From Eutreptiella sp. 'Long Island Sound 2002' (lineage: Eukaryota > Euglenozoa > Euglenophyceae > Eutreptiales > Eutreptiaceae): a stretch of DNA of 64,000 nt. This document shows positions 32,146 through 44,160 of this stretch, piece by piece (the stretch's first letter is position 1; each line of letters starts with the position of its first letter). The DNA lies in contig OZ038380.1 in the NCBI GenBank assembly GCA_964036045.1, forward strand, positions 11,761,713-11,825,712, in the 5' to 3' direction. The notes beneath the pieces were generated by a model. That model searched no databases, was not told where the DNA came from, and saw only the letters and a list, made by a program, of their open reading frames with translations. The translations under genes and the position numbers were made by a program.

Positions 32146-33852
32146 CTGCGCATGTCCGTGGCCCTACCACCAGCCTATTTGGCAGGGAGGCGAATCAATC
32201 TGACACAGCATCCCTCATGCAGGTGTGCGAAGCGATATCAGAGCAGATATCACCATGAATCCCCTGACATGAAAACGGCAACCCTGGGCCTGAAATGGCG
32301 CTCACTATTGGAGCAGAGAACGGGCATCCCCTTCGCAGCCCCAACTCAGTCTGCTGATCGTTGGTGTGCGCACGCCATACAGAAACACACCTTTCTGCAA
32401 AAAGGTACTGCTGCCTGAACCTGGTGCCATTTCCCTGGAGGCGCCATCCCCCATCCCCGGAGCAACTGAAAGCAGTTTCGTCGTGCAAAAAGGGCCGCCT
32501 TGAGAATGCAGAAAGCGGACTTAAGGGGGAGGCAAGCAGCGAAACAGCCAGACAACGTTCTAGGCTGTAATACCAAAAACCCGGGATCATGGGCCCTTCA
32601 GGCAGACGCATCTGTTTTCTTACTGCGATTTTGGCGTAACCAAAATCACTTGCCACATTGAGGAGGCAGCGGTGTTCCGACGCGTATTGTCCGTGGGGGG
32701 GCCAGGGCTGTCACGCGATGAATGGAACGGGGGCGTGTGCGGGAGCACAGGCACGGACAAACAAAGGCTACAAAACGCGGCCAGCGGCATGAGCAACCGC
32801 GCGCATAAGTGGTAGGCCATCGGCCTTTCGCCGTCACGGAAATGGTGTGCACGGATCCTCCCACGCCGACTGCACAACTGCGCACGTACCATTGCATTGC
32901 CACCACTGCCCCTGTTCCCCCCTGTACACCAACACAGCGGCACGGCACATGGACGCCGTTGCAAACAGTACGCTCTGCTCTGTTGCGGGCGACGAAAAAG
33001 AACAGCCGCCCCTCCCCCCACTAGTTGCTAGTTGCTAGTTGCTTAACGGAGGTCCGGGGAAGGGGTCGAGAGCAGGGGGGAGGGGTTTTTCGGGGTATGT
33101 TCGCCTTTGACTGACTGATAGGCTCCCCCGTCGCGGGGAGACCCTTAGCAAAGAGTGCACCCCCCCCACACACGTATTAGAAGGGGGGGTTCCTCTTGTG
33201 GTTGTCAGTCGTTCTAATACACCCCCCCCCAAAAACAAACCGGGTCCCCGGGCGTCTGAGCCACCGCACAGGACGGCCTGGAACTGCAGCCTCAGACCGG
33301 GCCCTGACCTGGGAACAGATGCCCGGGTCGAACTCGGTGTGGGGTCCGTGGCTCGGATATGCCGGATCATCACTCGGGCGGGGCCTGTCCGCAGATGGGG
33401 GCGGCAGAGGGTTCCGGTATGTAACCCCCCGCCCGCCCGTCGGGCTGCCTGGTCACGCACAAGCCGAGGATGGCGGCATGGCACCATCCATGAGGCACCC
33501 GGCCCCGGCACATGGTGGCGACCGGAAGGCAACCCGCATCGGTATGTGTTGATCCAGTGCGTCCGGAGTGCTCTGAAGTGCGGTGCGATGAGGCATCGGG
33601 GCGTGAGTAGGTCGGGTGTGGCAATCCGGGCGGCGGGTGGGGGCGGCATTCGGATGACAAATGACTGTCCTTGGGGCACCGGCTTCGGTGGTAAAGGCGA
33701 GAGAGAGGCGTTGGCGGGGGGGGGGGGGCTTATGCACCGTCTTTGCCCCATACCCAGGGCTGTGCTGACGAACATCCTGAGCATATGCGGGGGAAGGAGC
33801 CCCCTTCCTCAGAGCATAGGCCTGGCCCTGCCAGACACTGTGGTACAGGCAC
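32146..33852. other. Intron 5; no gene seen
   Basis: Contains three copies of TAGTTGC at 33,020-33,045, a C run at 33,223 and a G run at 33,717. Long frames on both strands are GC-driven. Confidence 0.5.
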
Positions 33853-34002
33853 CTTTTCGTTGAGCGCGCAGTTCTCCTGCACCAGCTTCTTGCACGCATC
33901 CACATCGACGGCAACCCCGGTCGCGCTGGCCGAGAGGTCCTCGCGGCAAGAGCTCTGACGTCCCGCCGACAACACCTCCAGCTGCTTCTCGAGGACGGTC
34001 AA
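33853..34002 (-). CDS. Coiled-coil gene, exon 5
   Basis: The acceptor is TTGGTTTAG and the donor GAAAAG-GTGCCT. It runs from phase 0 to phase 0 over 50 codons. It encodes LTVLEKQLEVLSAGRQSS, a less helical Ser/Ala/Val stretch, then VDACKKLVQENCALNEK. The break in the middle suggests a hinge between two coil segments. Confidence 0.75.
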
Positions 34003-34965
34003 CTAAACCAAAACACAAAGAGCAGGCGCACCCAGCGTTTTGGGGTGTCTTCTGGAGGGGAAACGTGCACGCTTGATCGCGTGCCTTCGCTTTGGCGTGG
34101 ATTCGAAGTAAGACATGCCTTGTTTACAGCGACAGGCTATCCATTCCCTCCCTCCCCCTACCCCGCTCCTTGGAGCCCTCGCAGCATTCTGCGGAAGATA
34201 TTTGCTTGACGAGTGGTAGATGTGGCGTCCATCGGGTCCCTCTCAAATTGGCCATTTGCGCGGACAACAGCCCCACTGCCGATGAACACGAACGACCCGC
34301 ACCAATACAGCAAATTCCACTAAATGACAAAGCACTGGACACTGGTTGTGCTGCGTGCCGCTGGGATGACCACTGAACTGGAAAGGACGGTTCAGATTTG
34401 GGAGCAGGGCACTGGGCCTTCCTGAGGATTGCACGTGACCTTGAAGCCCTGAGGCCATTCTCGGCCTGGCTCTCATCAGACATCCCTGTGTCGCCCTGGT
34501 CTTGGTTTTCAAGGAGGAACTCTTCTGCACTGCTGGTGGGGAAGTTTTTTTTCATGGGACAGTTGTCCCTCTGGTCTGGGTGATGCTCTTGCGGACCGCA
34601 AGCGGCACAGGTTGGGAATAATCCCCTCACAACCCAAAACCCTCGGAATACACTATTCCACATCTATTTGGGGCAATTGTGCACAAAAATGGTACCCGGG
34701 GGGGGGGGGGCAGTGATCCGTTGACACTATCGCTCTCTACAAAAGAGAGACTACGGGTACGACTCAATGTGTAAAGCGTGTGTGTTGGGGGGCGCTAGTT
34801 GTTGTTAGTTTCCCCCCTGCCAAGGCTGGCAGCAATAAAATCCGGTCGATTCCGCGGAAATCCCAAAGCATGAAGGGGATGTAGCTCCTCCGGTTGGCAG
34901 GCTAGAGGGGGACATTAAATCTGACACGTCACAGGATTCGGAATCAGAATCAGACACTTTGCGAC
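34003..34965. other. Intron 4 with a coding-like Cys/His stretch
   Basis: On the minus strand around 34,440-34,610 one frame reads CAACGPQEHHPDQRDNCPM followed by an acidic stretch (SSAEEFLLENQDQGDTG). It looks like a gag-type knuckle relic, but its spacing is not canonical. A G run lies at 34,699. Confidence 0.3.
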
Positions 34966-35106
34966 CTGCTTTTGAAGCTCAGCCTTCTCACTGGTGGCCT
35001 GGGCAGCCTCTGTTTCGCTGCGCCGCACACTGACCTGCAGCCGCGCCTGCTCGTCCAACAGCTGCCCCAACTGCTGCTGTGCTAACGTGTTCTCTGCTGC
35101 CACGGT
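34966..35106 (-). CDS. Coiled-coil gene, exon 4
   Basis: The acceptor is GTCTTCCCGCAG and the donor AAAAGCAG-GTCGCA, a weak match. It runs from phase 0 to phase 0 over 47 codons: TVAAENTLAQQQLGQLLDEQ, ARLQVSVRRSETEAAQATSE, KAELQKQ. A stronger in-phase donor inside (CTGCAG-GTCAGT) could give a shorter isoform that ends after ...QARLQ. Confidence 0.8.
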
Positions 35107-35770
35107 CTGCGGGAAGACGGGGTTGCGGGACGTGAAGGCAAAGGATAAAGATATACCTGAGGTTTGTCCCCATCCAAACCTGACCTGCCCTCATCCAAAC
35201 AATACCGACACGTGCAAACACCACTTGCCACCGTGCCGCATCCAAGCCACCTGCTTCCCGCTTGCCGCTTTCTACTGGCCACATGCCGCTGCTTGCCTCA
35301 TGCTGCTAGCTACATGCTTGCGTCACTTGCGCAGGCTGTTGGGCTCATGCTGCTGGATGCTGCTTGCCTTGCCACTTACCTGTCAATGCTTGCCACATAT
35401 TGTTGGTTGCCTGCTGCAAAACAAACCCCACGTATAGCCCTGGTTGATGGATGAAACCAAACGCGACGCGACCCCATTCAAAAAGACGACTGTGCGCACA
35501 GGCTTACCGACTTTGACAAGGAAATACTGCCAGCTGGCAGCTTTGGTCAATGAGGACACCCGAGACAGACCGCCGAGAGAAACCGACGCTGGTTGCACAA
35601 GGGGCAGGGGGCGCGGCACAACCCCTGCGCTGATTCCCACTTTCATCGCTAGGCATGAACGCCGACCTGACCCCCACTGTCCTCTGGAGGCTTGGCCGTC
35701 AGACGCAGCATTTGAGCCACATCCCCATGCGGCTGCTGGTCCCACGGCCCCACAGCACGGCCCGAAAGCC

Positions 35771-35808
35771 CCACAGTCCCACAGTCCCACAGCTCCACAG
35801 CTCCACAG
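35771..35808. repeat. 10-bp repeat (CCCACAGTCC/TCCACAGC)
   Basis: Short tandem repeat just inside the intron, downstream of exon 3's donor. Confidence 0.8.
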
Positions 35809-35813
35809 CATAC

Positions 35814-35893
35814 CTCAGCGTCCCTCTTCGACTGTTGGTACGCATTGTGCAAGTGCTTGAGGTTCTCCTGCAAGGCCTCTTGCTGAGTGGCTT
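35814..35893 (-). CDS. Coiled-coil gene, exon 3
   Basis: The acceptor is CGATTCTCACAG and the donor GCTGAG-GTATGC. It runs from phase 1 to phase 0. Its first two bases complete a Glu codon with the last G of exon 2. It encodes ATQQEALQENLKHLHNAYQQ then SKRDAE. Confidence 0.8.
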
Positions 35894-38101
35894 CTGTGAG
35901 AATCGCAGGTTCGGGGCCGAAATGAGGGTTTGGTTGCGTGGAGAAGGAGCGACGATTGTGGAGGTGGGTCGCCTGACACGGAGTCCCTTTCATCCACCGT
36001 TTTGCACATGACGTGAACATGGGCAATGCTAGGTCTAATCAAGACTGAATATTGGGACTGAGCTGGTGGGGGAGGGAACATCAGCTATGACTGGTGAGGG
36101 ACATCAAGAATGATTCACACATTGATGACTCTTGACAAAGTGAAATCAGCTTGCAAGTGAACCCCATCACCACAAGGCCCACTTTCAAGGCTCTTCGGAC
36201 TTCTGAGGGGCCAAAATGCCCCAAAATGGGCTCAAAATGGGCTCATTTCACCCGTTTGTGCACCCCAAATGGTCTAGGATGAGGTTTGGAAAAATGCATT
36301 TTGGACCCATTTTTGACCCATTTTTGGTCCCAAAACAGCCCATTTTGAAGGCATTTTGGGATTTTTGGAGGACCAAAATGGGCCACCACAAGCTCAAAAC
36401 GGTCCAAAAACACTTGTTTTAGCGTTGCACATGGTCTTGAATCATTTTTGAGAAAAGTCATCTTTTTGCCCCTACTGGACCCCGTTGACCCATTTGGGCA
36501 CACACCTACTTGGGCTTGAGCTTGCAGCTTGCCGCAGCCTAGTGGGCCTAGGTTTTGGGGTCTAGGCGTCCGTTTGGGCAATTCTGAGGGGTGGAAACCA
36601 CAAAAAGTGGGGGGTTGTGGGAGGAGTAGGTGCCCTCGGAATCGCATTTTGAGCCATATAGCCAAAGATATGGCCTATTCTTGGTTTGTGGCTGTCGGCA
36701 TTTGGAGCTTCTTGGGGCCTATTTGGGCCGTTTCCGGGACATATCATGGAGTTAGAGGGCTGCAAAGAGCTCGTTGACACAGGGAAGTCAAGCCGCACGT
36801 GAAGTGTACCCACCGTTTCCCTTCGTTTGGCCGTTTTGAATGTATTCCAGGGCTTTTTTGGCCCAAAAATGGCTGTTTTTGGCCCTAAACTGCAGCTTTT
36901 GAAACTGAAATCCGCCACTTGCGAATCCGGTTCCCGGCCGCCACCGTTGAGTTTCTTGCTCAAACTTTGTGTGATTGTACTTCACACCCATAGCTATCAT
37001 CCACCAAAATTTCAACCAAATCCAAAGCACCACGGCGGAGTTCTGATTTTTACCCATTTCGCGCGTGCTGCTTGCTTGCTGCTGCTGCTGCTGCTAAACC
37101 TGGTAGGTCCACCCTAGACACTAAAAAGGGTTATAAAACCAAGACTGGTTCCACCAGCTCGGTGACCCTAACCATGTGGTTGTTGTCTCATTTGATCGCC
37201 CTTCCTGCCCCCGGACCTGCCTTGCAGACTGGGGCACTCTCCTGGAATGGAGTTCAAGGGGGCATGGGTCCTGGAGTGGAGCCTGTAGTGTAGCAGCGGT
37301 CATTCCAGGTTCCCACAAGCACGCCACAGGTGCACCGTAGGGCGCGCCGCAGGCGCACTCTCAATCGGAAACGTTGACATGCCCGGACGGAACCCAGCCC
37401 CACCCGTGTTTCAGTCTCATGGTGAGTGCACAGAGATCATTAGCGCTGGGGGATCAACCGCAAAAAGTTTCGCCCCAGGCTGCACTTGGAAACAAGATGT
37501 CGAAAGAAACAAATTGCGATTGTGAGCAGGGGGACAGGCATTCCCCTCTCATCCACGAAACTGCACTACCCCGTCAGCCCACCAGCCCTTCCCTCCACTG
37601 CCCGCACGACTGACGTCGGCCAACAAGCCCTTTGGTGGGGTGTCAACAGTGACCTTTGGCATGTCATCGTATCTAGGCATGTCATTTAGCTCTCCCATGC
37701 CCGGTGCCCACCCGATTTCTTCCACTTATGCGGGGTCCCCCGCATACAAACATTCAAACATAGCACTGGGTTACGGCCGAAGAACACGGCCTCATCTTTC
37801 TCGGCATAGCCGATGGGTTATGCTAGGCGGGGGGGGGGGGGGGTTGGTCCAGAAAAGCTGATGGGTTTTCGAAGGCAAATCGCCCGAGAGTCAGCCCTTT
37901 GGGCATAATCTTCTCACAAATGGGGTTGGGGCTCAATCGCACGGCAAACCGATCCACTATCGCAACTTTCCGACTCAAAATTGTGAATTTGAGTCGCAAG
38001 AGCCGTACTACCGACCATTGCCCAACAATTCATCCCGCGAGAGATTAAGCACCAACCCCATCAGGCGCCCCTGCCAGACCCTTCCAACCACCAACCCTCA
38101 C
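35894..38101. other. Intron 2; CCAAAATGGG-rich low-complexity DNA
   Basis: 36,190-36,420 and 36,830-36,900 are built of variants of CCAAAATGGGC / CCCATTTTG in both orientations. A G run of 14 lies at 37,829. No supported exon. Confidence 0.5.
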
Positions 38102-38195
38102 CTGCATTTCTGTGTGCCGTTTCCTCCTCCAAACGTGCGCGTAGGTGCTCAACCTCTTCTTGTAGCGTCTTTTGCTTCACCTTGCTAATGAAGGC
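38102..38195 (-). CDS. Coiled-coil gene, exon 2
   Basis: The acceptor is TCCTCGTAG and the donor AATGCAG-GTGAGG. It runs from phase 0 to phase 1 over 31 codons plus one base. It encodes AFISKVKQKTLQEEVEHLRA then RLEEETAHRNA. It has no start codon or long ORF and is visible only through its splice borders and heptads. An alternative acceptor 11 bases in would break the phase with exon 1. Confidence 0.8.
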
Positions 38196-38928
38196 CTACG
38201 AGGACACGCCGCCACCGACACATCATATACTTCACCAATCCTCACTCTGGATCAGTACAACTCCACCACCTTCAGTCCCATTGGCACGCGATGATTGAAA
38301 GCATTTAGGGAAGAGTTGAGGACGAAGACACGGACTGATCACAACAAAGCAAAAGCAAACAAATCAGTGAAGTGGCGCTACACATTAGAATCACCAATAT
38401 TTCATTCATGAGACCCTAGGATCCGGGTCACACTCTCATATTGTGATGAAACTGACTTCCGCGGCTACTACACGACATGAACATAGGAACGTCCATGTGG
38501 ACGCTACATGCCCATAGTGTTGCACTTGGGACTACGGGACTACGGGAGTCTCCCCGAGCATGTTGATCATGCTGTCGGTGCATCCTAATGACCACACACC
38601 AATAGATGAGGGTGTGGAGAGTGCGAGACATCTTTTGCACTTTGCCAATAGGGGGCGTCCACGTGTTGTAGGATGTGGCTTGGGTGTATCTTGGACACAC
38701 ACACGACACCGATATGTGACGGAGTTGGCGGCAAATCGGTGGCTAGATCGTTGATCCGTTGCCAATACATACATACGGAAACCCCACAAATCCCCAACCC
38801 CCGTCTCAATGTTCGCTGCCATTTATCAAATTGAGAAGAGCCTCGTGATGCAAAAGCAAGGGCACCACCCACTCAAATGCAAGGAAGAATAAAGAAAAGA
38901 GTGAACATCGGACGCCATAATCTCACAC
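38196..38928. other. Intron 1; no gene seen
   Basis: Unique sequence. Short open frames on both strands, none with a recognisable motif. Confidence 0.5.
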
Positions 38929-39091
38929 CTTCTTCATTTGTGAGAAGCCTCCATCACCCTCCTCCGCAGCCTTTGCCTCACCACTCTCATTCCGAGCCCC
39001 GAAGCCGAAACGGACTGCGGGTCGGGCAACTTGGTCTTGGAGCTGCTTGATTCGCTTGCGTAGGTTTTCGTTTTCCCCAACTAGCTCAAAT
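38929..39091 (-). CDS. Coiled-coil gene, most upstream exon found (exon 1)
   Basis: The acceptor is TTCATACATAG and the donor AAGAAG-GTGTGA. It starts in phase 2, so this is not the first coding exon: at least one more lies upstream, beyond what I could find. It encodes FELVGENENLRKRIKQLQDQ and then an Arg/Gly and acidic tail (GEAKAAEEGDGGFSQMKK). The predicted protein from here to the SAM exon is about 700 residues, nearly all coiled coil. Golgins, centrosomal proteins, motors and liprin-like scaffolds share this build; the sequence does not decide between them. Confidence 0.7.
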
Positions 39092-42000
39092 CTATGTATG
39101 AAGGCCAATGAAATACGAGCAAATCACGGGAGACAAAATACCACTCAAAAGAAGTAACCGCTCTCGCGATTCTCAAATGTTTTTCAACATATGGACAACA
39201 CGACAGGCACGACGAAAGCAGGAAAAATTGCGCACGGGTGCACCATAAGCTGAGAGAACACAATCCGCTATTTTGCGCGTTCCCGGCAACCCGTTGTAAA
39301 CATCCACGATTTTTTGCTTTGAACACCGGCGCCATAACGCTCTACAAAACGACCCAATCTCCGAACGATAGCTCCATTTACCAACCTCACTTTGAGCACC
39401 GTGTTGTGAACGAGAATAACTAAGATCCCAAATGGCTGCAAGGGCGAGCAAACACGTACAAGAACTCCTCAGACAGACATGATCATATCCATGAGGCTAG
39501 TGCAAAAAGTGCGCAGCACAGTGGCGATGGTCCAGTTGGTCCGGGTCGGATAAGCACACCCACATGCATGCTACATGGTCTCCTGACAGTGGTATACCCT
39601 GCGTCTGCAACCGCGGCATACTTAACTCCTCGTCCCCTCACGCCCTCTCATCAACGCTGTGCTGTCACCCATACACACCAACCCGCCTTTCGTTCTCGTA
39701 CTTACACTCACCTGTCCTATATTCAAAAGATCAGCAATAGTCTGCACTGCACCATCAAACAGCAGAGGACTCCCCAGAGGATGTCAAGAAAACGGGTACC
39801 CATTGTGGTTGGTAGTTTTGACACGTGCAACCCTCCCTTCCTACGGTGACAAATGCCGTGCCTTTAGGTTTCATACAAACTTGCCCCTAGAAATTGCAAA
39901 CGACAAAATGTTGGCTTGGGGATGAACTTAAGGGTCGGTTAAGAAAATCACATCAGTAATATCGGGGGGGCAAAGGCGAAGAAAATCAATAGTGCAATCA
40001 AGGAGCGAACCATGTCGACCTTCCCCTTGATTGCTTGGCAGCCGATGCGGCCGCCATCCGGTGGTGTGTCGTGGGGACCGCTAAAAGTGACCAAGTTTCA
40101 ATTTCAGTTGACGGCATTCGTCGTATGATGCGTGTTTGGCGTTGAAATAGTGCCGGAGCATCGCACATGGCACACCAAATTATGACTGTATGCCCCACCC
40201 ATGACATCAAATCGCAAATCTTAGCAGCACTTCGCGACACTAGGCTTGTTGCATGCCCCATATAACTCGAGTAACACATTGCACCGTGTTTGCCCTACTT
40301 CAAATCACCCTCCCCCGGTCCGAGTTTCCCACCCTCCACATCGGTAGTCACGGAGAGTCGGTAGATCGCGCCGCTTGGACACGATCTATTTGTTTCCGGC
40401 AATAGAAAAACTCCGTTTGCACTAGAGGTAGTACGATGACATGCTCACGTCAAAGCTCATCGTCATTTTGAATTGCCTACTTCATATTGGTCAATCCCTT
40501 TCCAACGGCCCAACCTTTCCTCGATGCCTCTAGATGCACATTAACCGAAGGTTGCGCCCGATGAGCAGAGCCTGAGCGCAAGAAATTGCATTCAATCCAT
40601 CGGCATCTGCCGGTTGACGTGAATGTTGTTTATCAATCTTGGCAGTCCCCTTTTCACCTTGCTTGGTTGATGCTTGTTTTCAAAAGTTGAGCTGGTGCAT
40701 CTTTTCAAGAGCGGGTGGCATTTAATCACGATAGACTTGTGGTGCGTGCCGTGTCTTGGGCATTTCGTACTTCGGTGAGTGGCGTTATCTTGTGGCTGAG
40801 GGCTTAGGAACTTGTTTATATAAAAGCACCTTGATGCATCATGGAGGCCCCGCTCCGTTCAACGGCCGCCGCGTTGGTCAAGAACGAGACATCGTTGCCT
40901 TTGCACCAAGTAGTGGCAACCTATCACAAGTTGTGGCGCACCCCCAAGCGAGATTTGGACACATGAAACATACTTTTCATCGGTGAGGCACGTCACTTGT
41001 TGCTGCAAATCGTTGTCAGGCATGGACTATGCTCACCTTCGACACATCTTTTGGGGCTCGTGGGCCCTCAAGAACCCTAGAGCAAGCAAGGGAGGGAAAC
41101 AAAACCGACACCACATGTGCAACATTGCAACCTCTTTCGAGGAGGAGGCAAAGAACGTTCGTAATGGCTTTGGTGTTGTAAATCCTTGGCAAGTCGCAAC
41201 TTGGTAGTTGAAGGGTCACTCCGTTCAGGTCCATTCTAGATAGTTGGATAGTTGTCATGCTAATCTATTGATTAACATGAGATCACCATACTCGCTAAGA
41301 TCAATTGGTATTTGAGCCATGAGTTTGTGCTCCCGGCGCCTAAGAATGGCTCTGAAGTTTTTTCGTGCGGAAAACCACACCTTGAAAGATACCTGCCGAA
41401 AAATCGAGCATGTTTCCGAAGACGTGCCCCCCAATTCGGAAGCTCTCGATTCAACATTCGGCAACATATGGGCCCGTTGAGAAAGACTCCGAGAAATTTT
41501 GCTCCTCGAATGCGATAGGCAAGGGTTTGGTGCATGTTGGAAGCGGCTCGGGGTTTTGACCGAAGAAGAGTGCAATTCAGCGGCCACAAGCATATTTATC
41601 TTGGTGTTGACGCACGGCTTTAATGGGGACAACGTGATTCAGGTGGTGAGGGTGGTCGTGCGGCAATGCCCCATAATACTTGGGGGGGGGTCCCACAGAC
41701 ATTTTGGCCGCTTAGCAAAATAATTGGGGCCGGCAGAAGGGCAACCGCCCAATCCCAAATCAATCGTGTGGCATTTCGCATCCAAGAAGCAAATGCCTCT
41801 CGTTCAAGCATGCATGCATCACATGGGAATTTTTAATGGGAATTTTAAAGGGATAACCACATCTTGGATTTGGATGATATAACATGGGAATTTTTAAATT
41901 GATTTGGGAGAACCACATCTTGTGTTGAAGGCCTTTGGGAGATCCTTTCCCTTCACGGGCTGCACGCATGATCCGTGACATGGGTCGAGCCATCAACTTG

Positions 42001-43929
42001 AATCTTACACCGTTTCATGTCATGTTGATGAGACGAAACAATGTGCCAACCCACAGCTAGAAAACCTACTTCCATGCGGTTTTGGGAAGAAAAATCCTAA
42101 TGCCTTTTTGTTTTAGCCATGAAAGGATGGACTGTCATCCTCATTGTCCTGCTCATGACTGTTTGTCATGGTGGTGGGAAGAACCCCAACCCCAACCCTT
42201 ACATACGATTGGACGCACCCAAATTACGCTCCCTCCTTGGGGAGGTAGCGTGGTCTTGGGCATCCAATAAATCGCTACGATTTTTAGTATTTTGCATGAA
42301 ACAGACATTACATGGAAAGAGAGTGTTTGGGAATTTTTTTTGGTATTCTCCTACATGGTCTAACATGTATCATTATCACCATGGGAGCAACATAAAGGTC
42401 CTAGAAGCGCCACGGCCCTTACATTAATGTCACGCTTTCGTTTGGATTAGTTTGGGAGCTATGTAGAAACTTGTAGCCCCAAACTTGCACCAAATTGTAG
42501 TAAATGAGCCGGAAAGAATTCATTGACCTTAAGTTTACAAGTACAAAACACCTCGCACTTACTACACAGAGGGAGGGGAGATGCGCAAAGCGTTCTTTGG
42601 CGCCCTTCATTGATCGGAGTCATTAGATGCATTGATTAGGGACAAAATCAATCGTTTTGTCAATTTGAGAGGTTTTGGAGAAGGTGCGGGTCGTTGTAAG
42701 AGGTTTTGGAGAGGTGCAGGTCATTTTGAGAAGTTTTGGAGGTGCAAGTCATTTGGAGAGGTTTTGGAGAAGGTGCAACCTACTCACCGGGAGCCTGCCC
42801 CGCAGATAACCAACCAGTGGAGCAAGTGGCACGGAGCAAAAGCGCATAAGCACACGTGAGGGTTAGGTTTCGGCCTAGGGTTAGGAGGGAACGAAGGAGA
42901 ATGGGCGTCTCACCTGAGAACGGAGTTATATCTAAGGTAAACCTTACCCAAAGTGGGCGTCTCGGGCACCAAAAAATGCCCCCAAAATGACACATAACCC
43001 TTACCAAGCTTGATATATGGGCTTTACTCGCTTAGAACCAAAGTAAGGCTACATTCTGATGCAACTTTGGTCCTGGGAATATGCGGGCGCTCGGATCAGG
43101 CCGTCGCGAGGCATGCCGCGCGTGCATTGACTGCCAGTGCCACCAGGCAACCTGAGTGGCACTAGGAGTGGCACCTTCTTAGGAATTTGGAATTTCTTTT
43201 TGTTACAGAGCGGTACACTAGGGTATGTGCGCGCTTTTTTGTCCACTATAGATATTTCATAGCTTTATTGTGCATCGATTCTCAGCGTTTCGCAAATTTC
43301 TTGATGCTTAGGTTGCTCCTTCCCACATGGAAAATAGCATGTAAGTTCAGGCAGCAACAAGGAGGAGGGTGTTCTCTCCCATGATCATCCCACAAAATTT
43401 CCAAACCGGGCAAACTGAACAATTCACGGACATGAATTAGGGATGTTAGGGATTGATAGGGGTTGTATGGTTAGGGATGATAGGGATTGTTTCACGGCAT
43501 GTGACGTTTCTCAAACAACACCGACCCCCCCTCTCCGCTGGATTTTGGCGGCATCATTACCATTTCATGGACAATGGCTTCGAAGTGAAACTCGAAACTA
43601 TGAGAGGATTGAATGTGAATACACTTGTTTTGCTTCTGCCCTCTTGGTACCTCGTGTCACTAACTGCTCATCTATGCATACGGCATACGGCGGTGTCATC
43701 AAGTTCTTTCTTTCTTTCTTGTTTCCAACACTTTGGTTTGAACCGTGTGTTTTGCCATTGTGTTTGAGGGTGTGAATTGGACATTTACATCTTAGGAATA
43801 AAGATACACTTTGTGTTTCAGATTTACGCTTTTTTTTTTCCAGCTGTTGAGCTTGTGTTGTGCATGCTTGCATTGTGTTTTACATTGCCACTCATACAAC
43901 TGCCATTGCAACCCATGTAACATATCCCA
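39092..43929. other. AT-richer region with no gene I can name
   Basis: Candidates noted: a minus exon-like piece ending 39,706 at a consensus CAG-GTGAGT donor (reads AVQTIADLLNIGQ, phase 0), which does not fit exon 1 by phase; and a plus ORF at 42,119-42,427 that begins with a signal-peptide-like run (MKGWTVILIVLLMTVCHGGG). Neither is strong enough to call. GTTAGGG-like words occur near 42,860 and 43,440-43,490. Confidence 0.4.
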
Positions 43930-43934
43930 AAAAA

Positions 43935-44160
43935 ATGCTATTGCCGCCGATAAAAATAGAATCGCCACCCATAGAAATACCATCACCACGCGTAAATCAC
44001 CATCGCCACTTATAGAAATAACATTGATGCGCATAAAATAAGTTGATGAAATCATCACTCTTAAAAATACAATCGCCACTCATGGAAGTACCACCGCTAG
44101 TCAAGCAAGATACCATTGCCATCAATAAAAATACCATCACCCATACGAGTAACAGCGCCA
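43935..44160. repeat. Degenerate minisatellite, about 24-bp unit
   Basis: Variants of ATCGCCACTCATAGAAATACC recur about nine times, with much divergence. Confidence 0.6.

Noticed and set aside
42119-42427. Secreted 102-residue protein
   Set aside because: A signal-peptide-like start is present, but the rest has no motif, no splice evidence and no neighbouring exon. Too weak to call.
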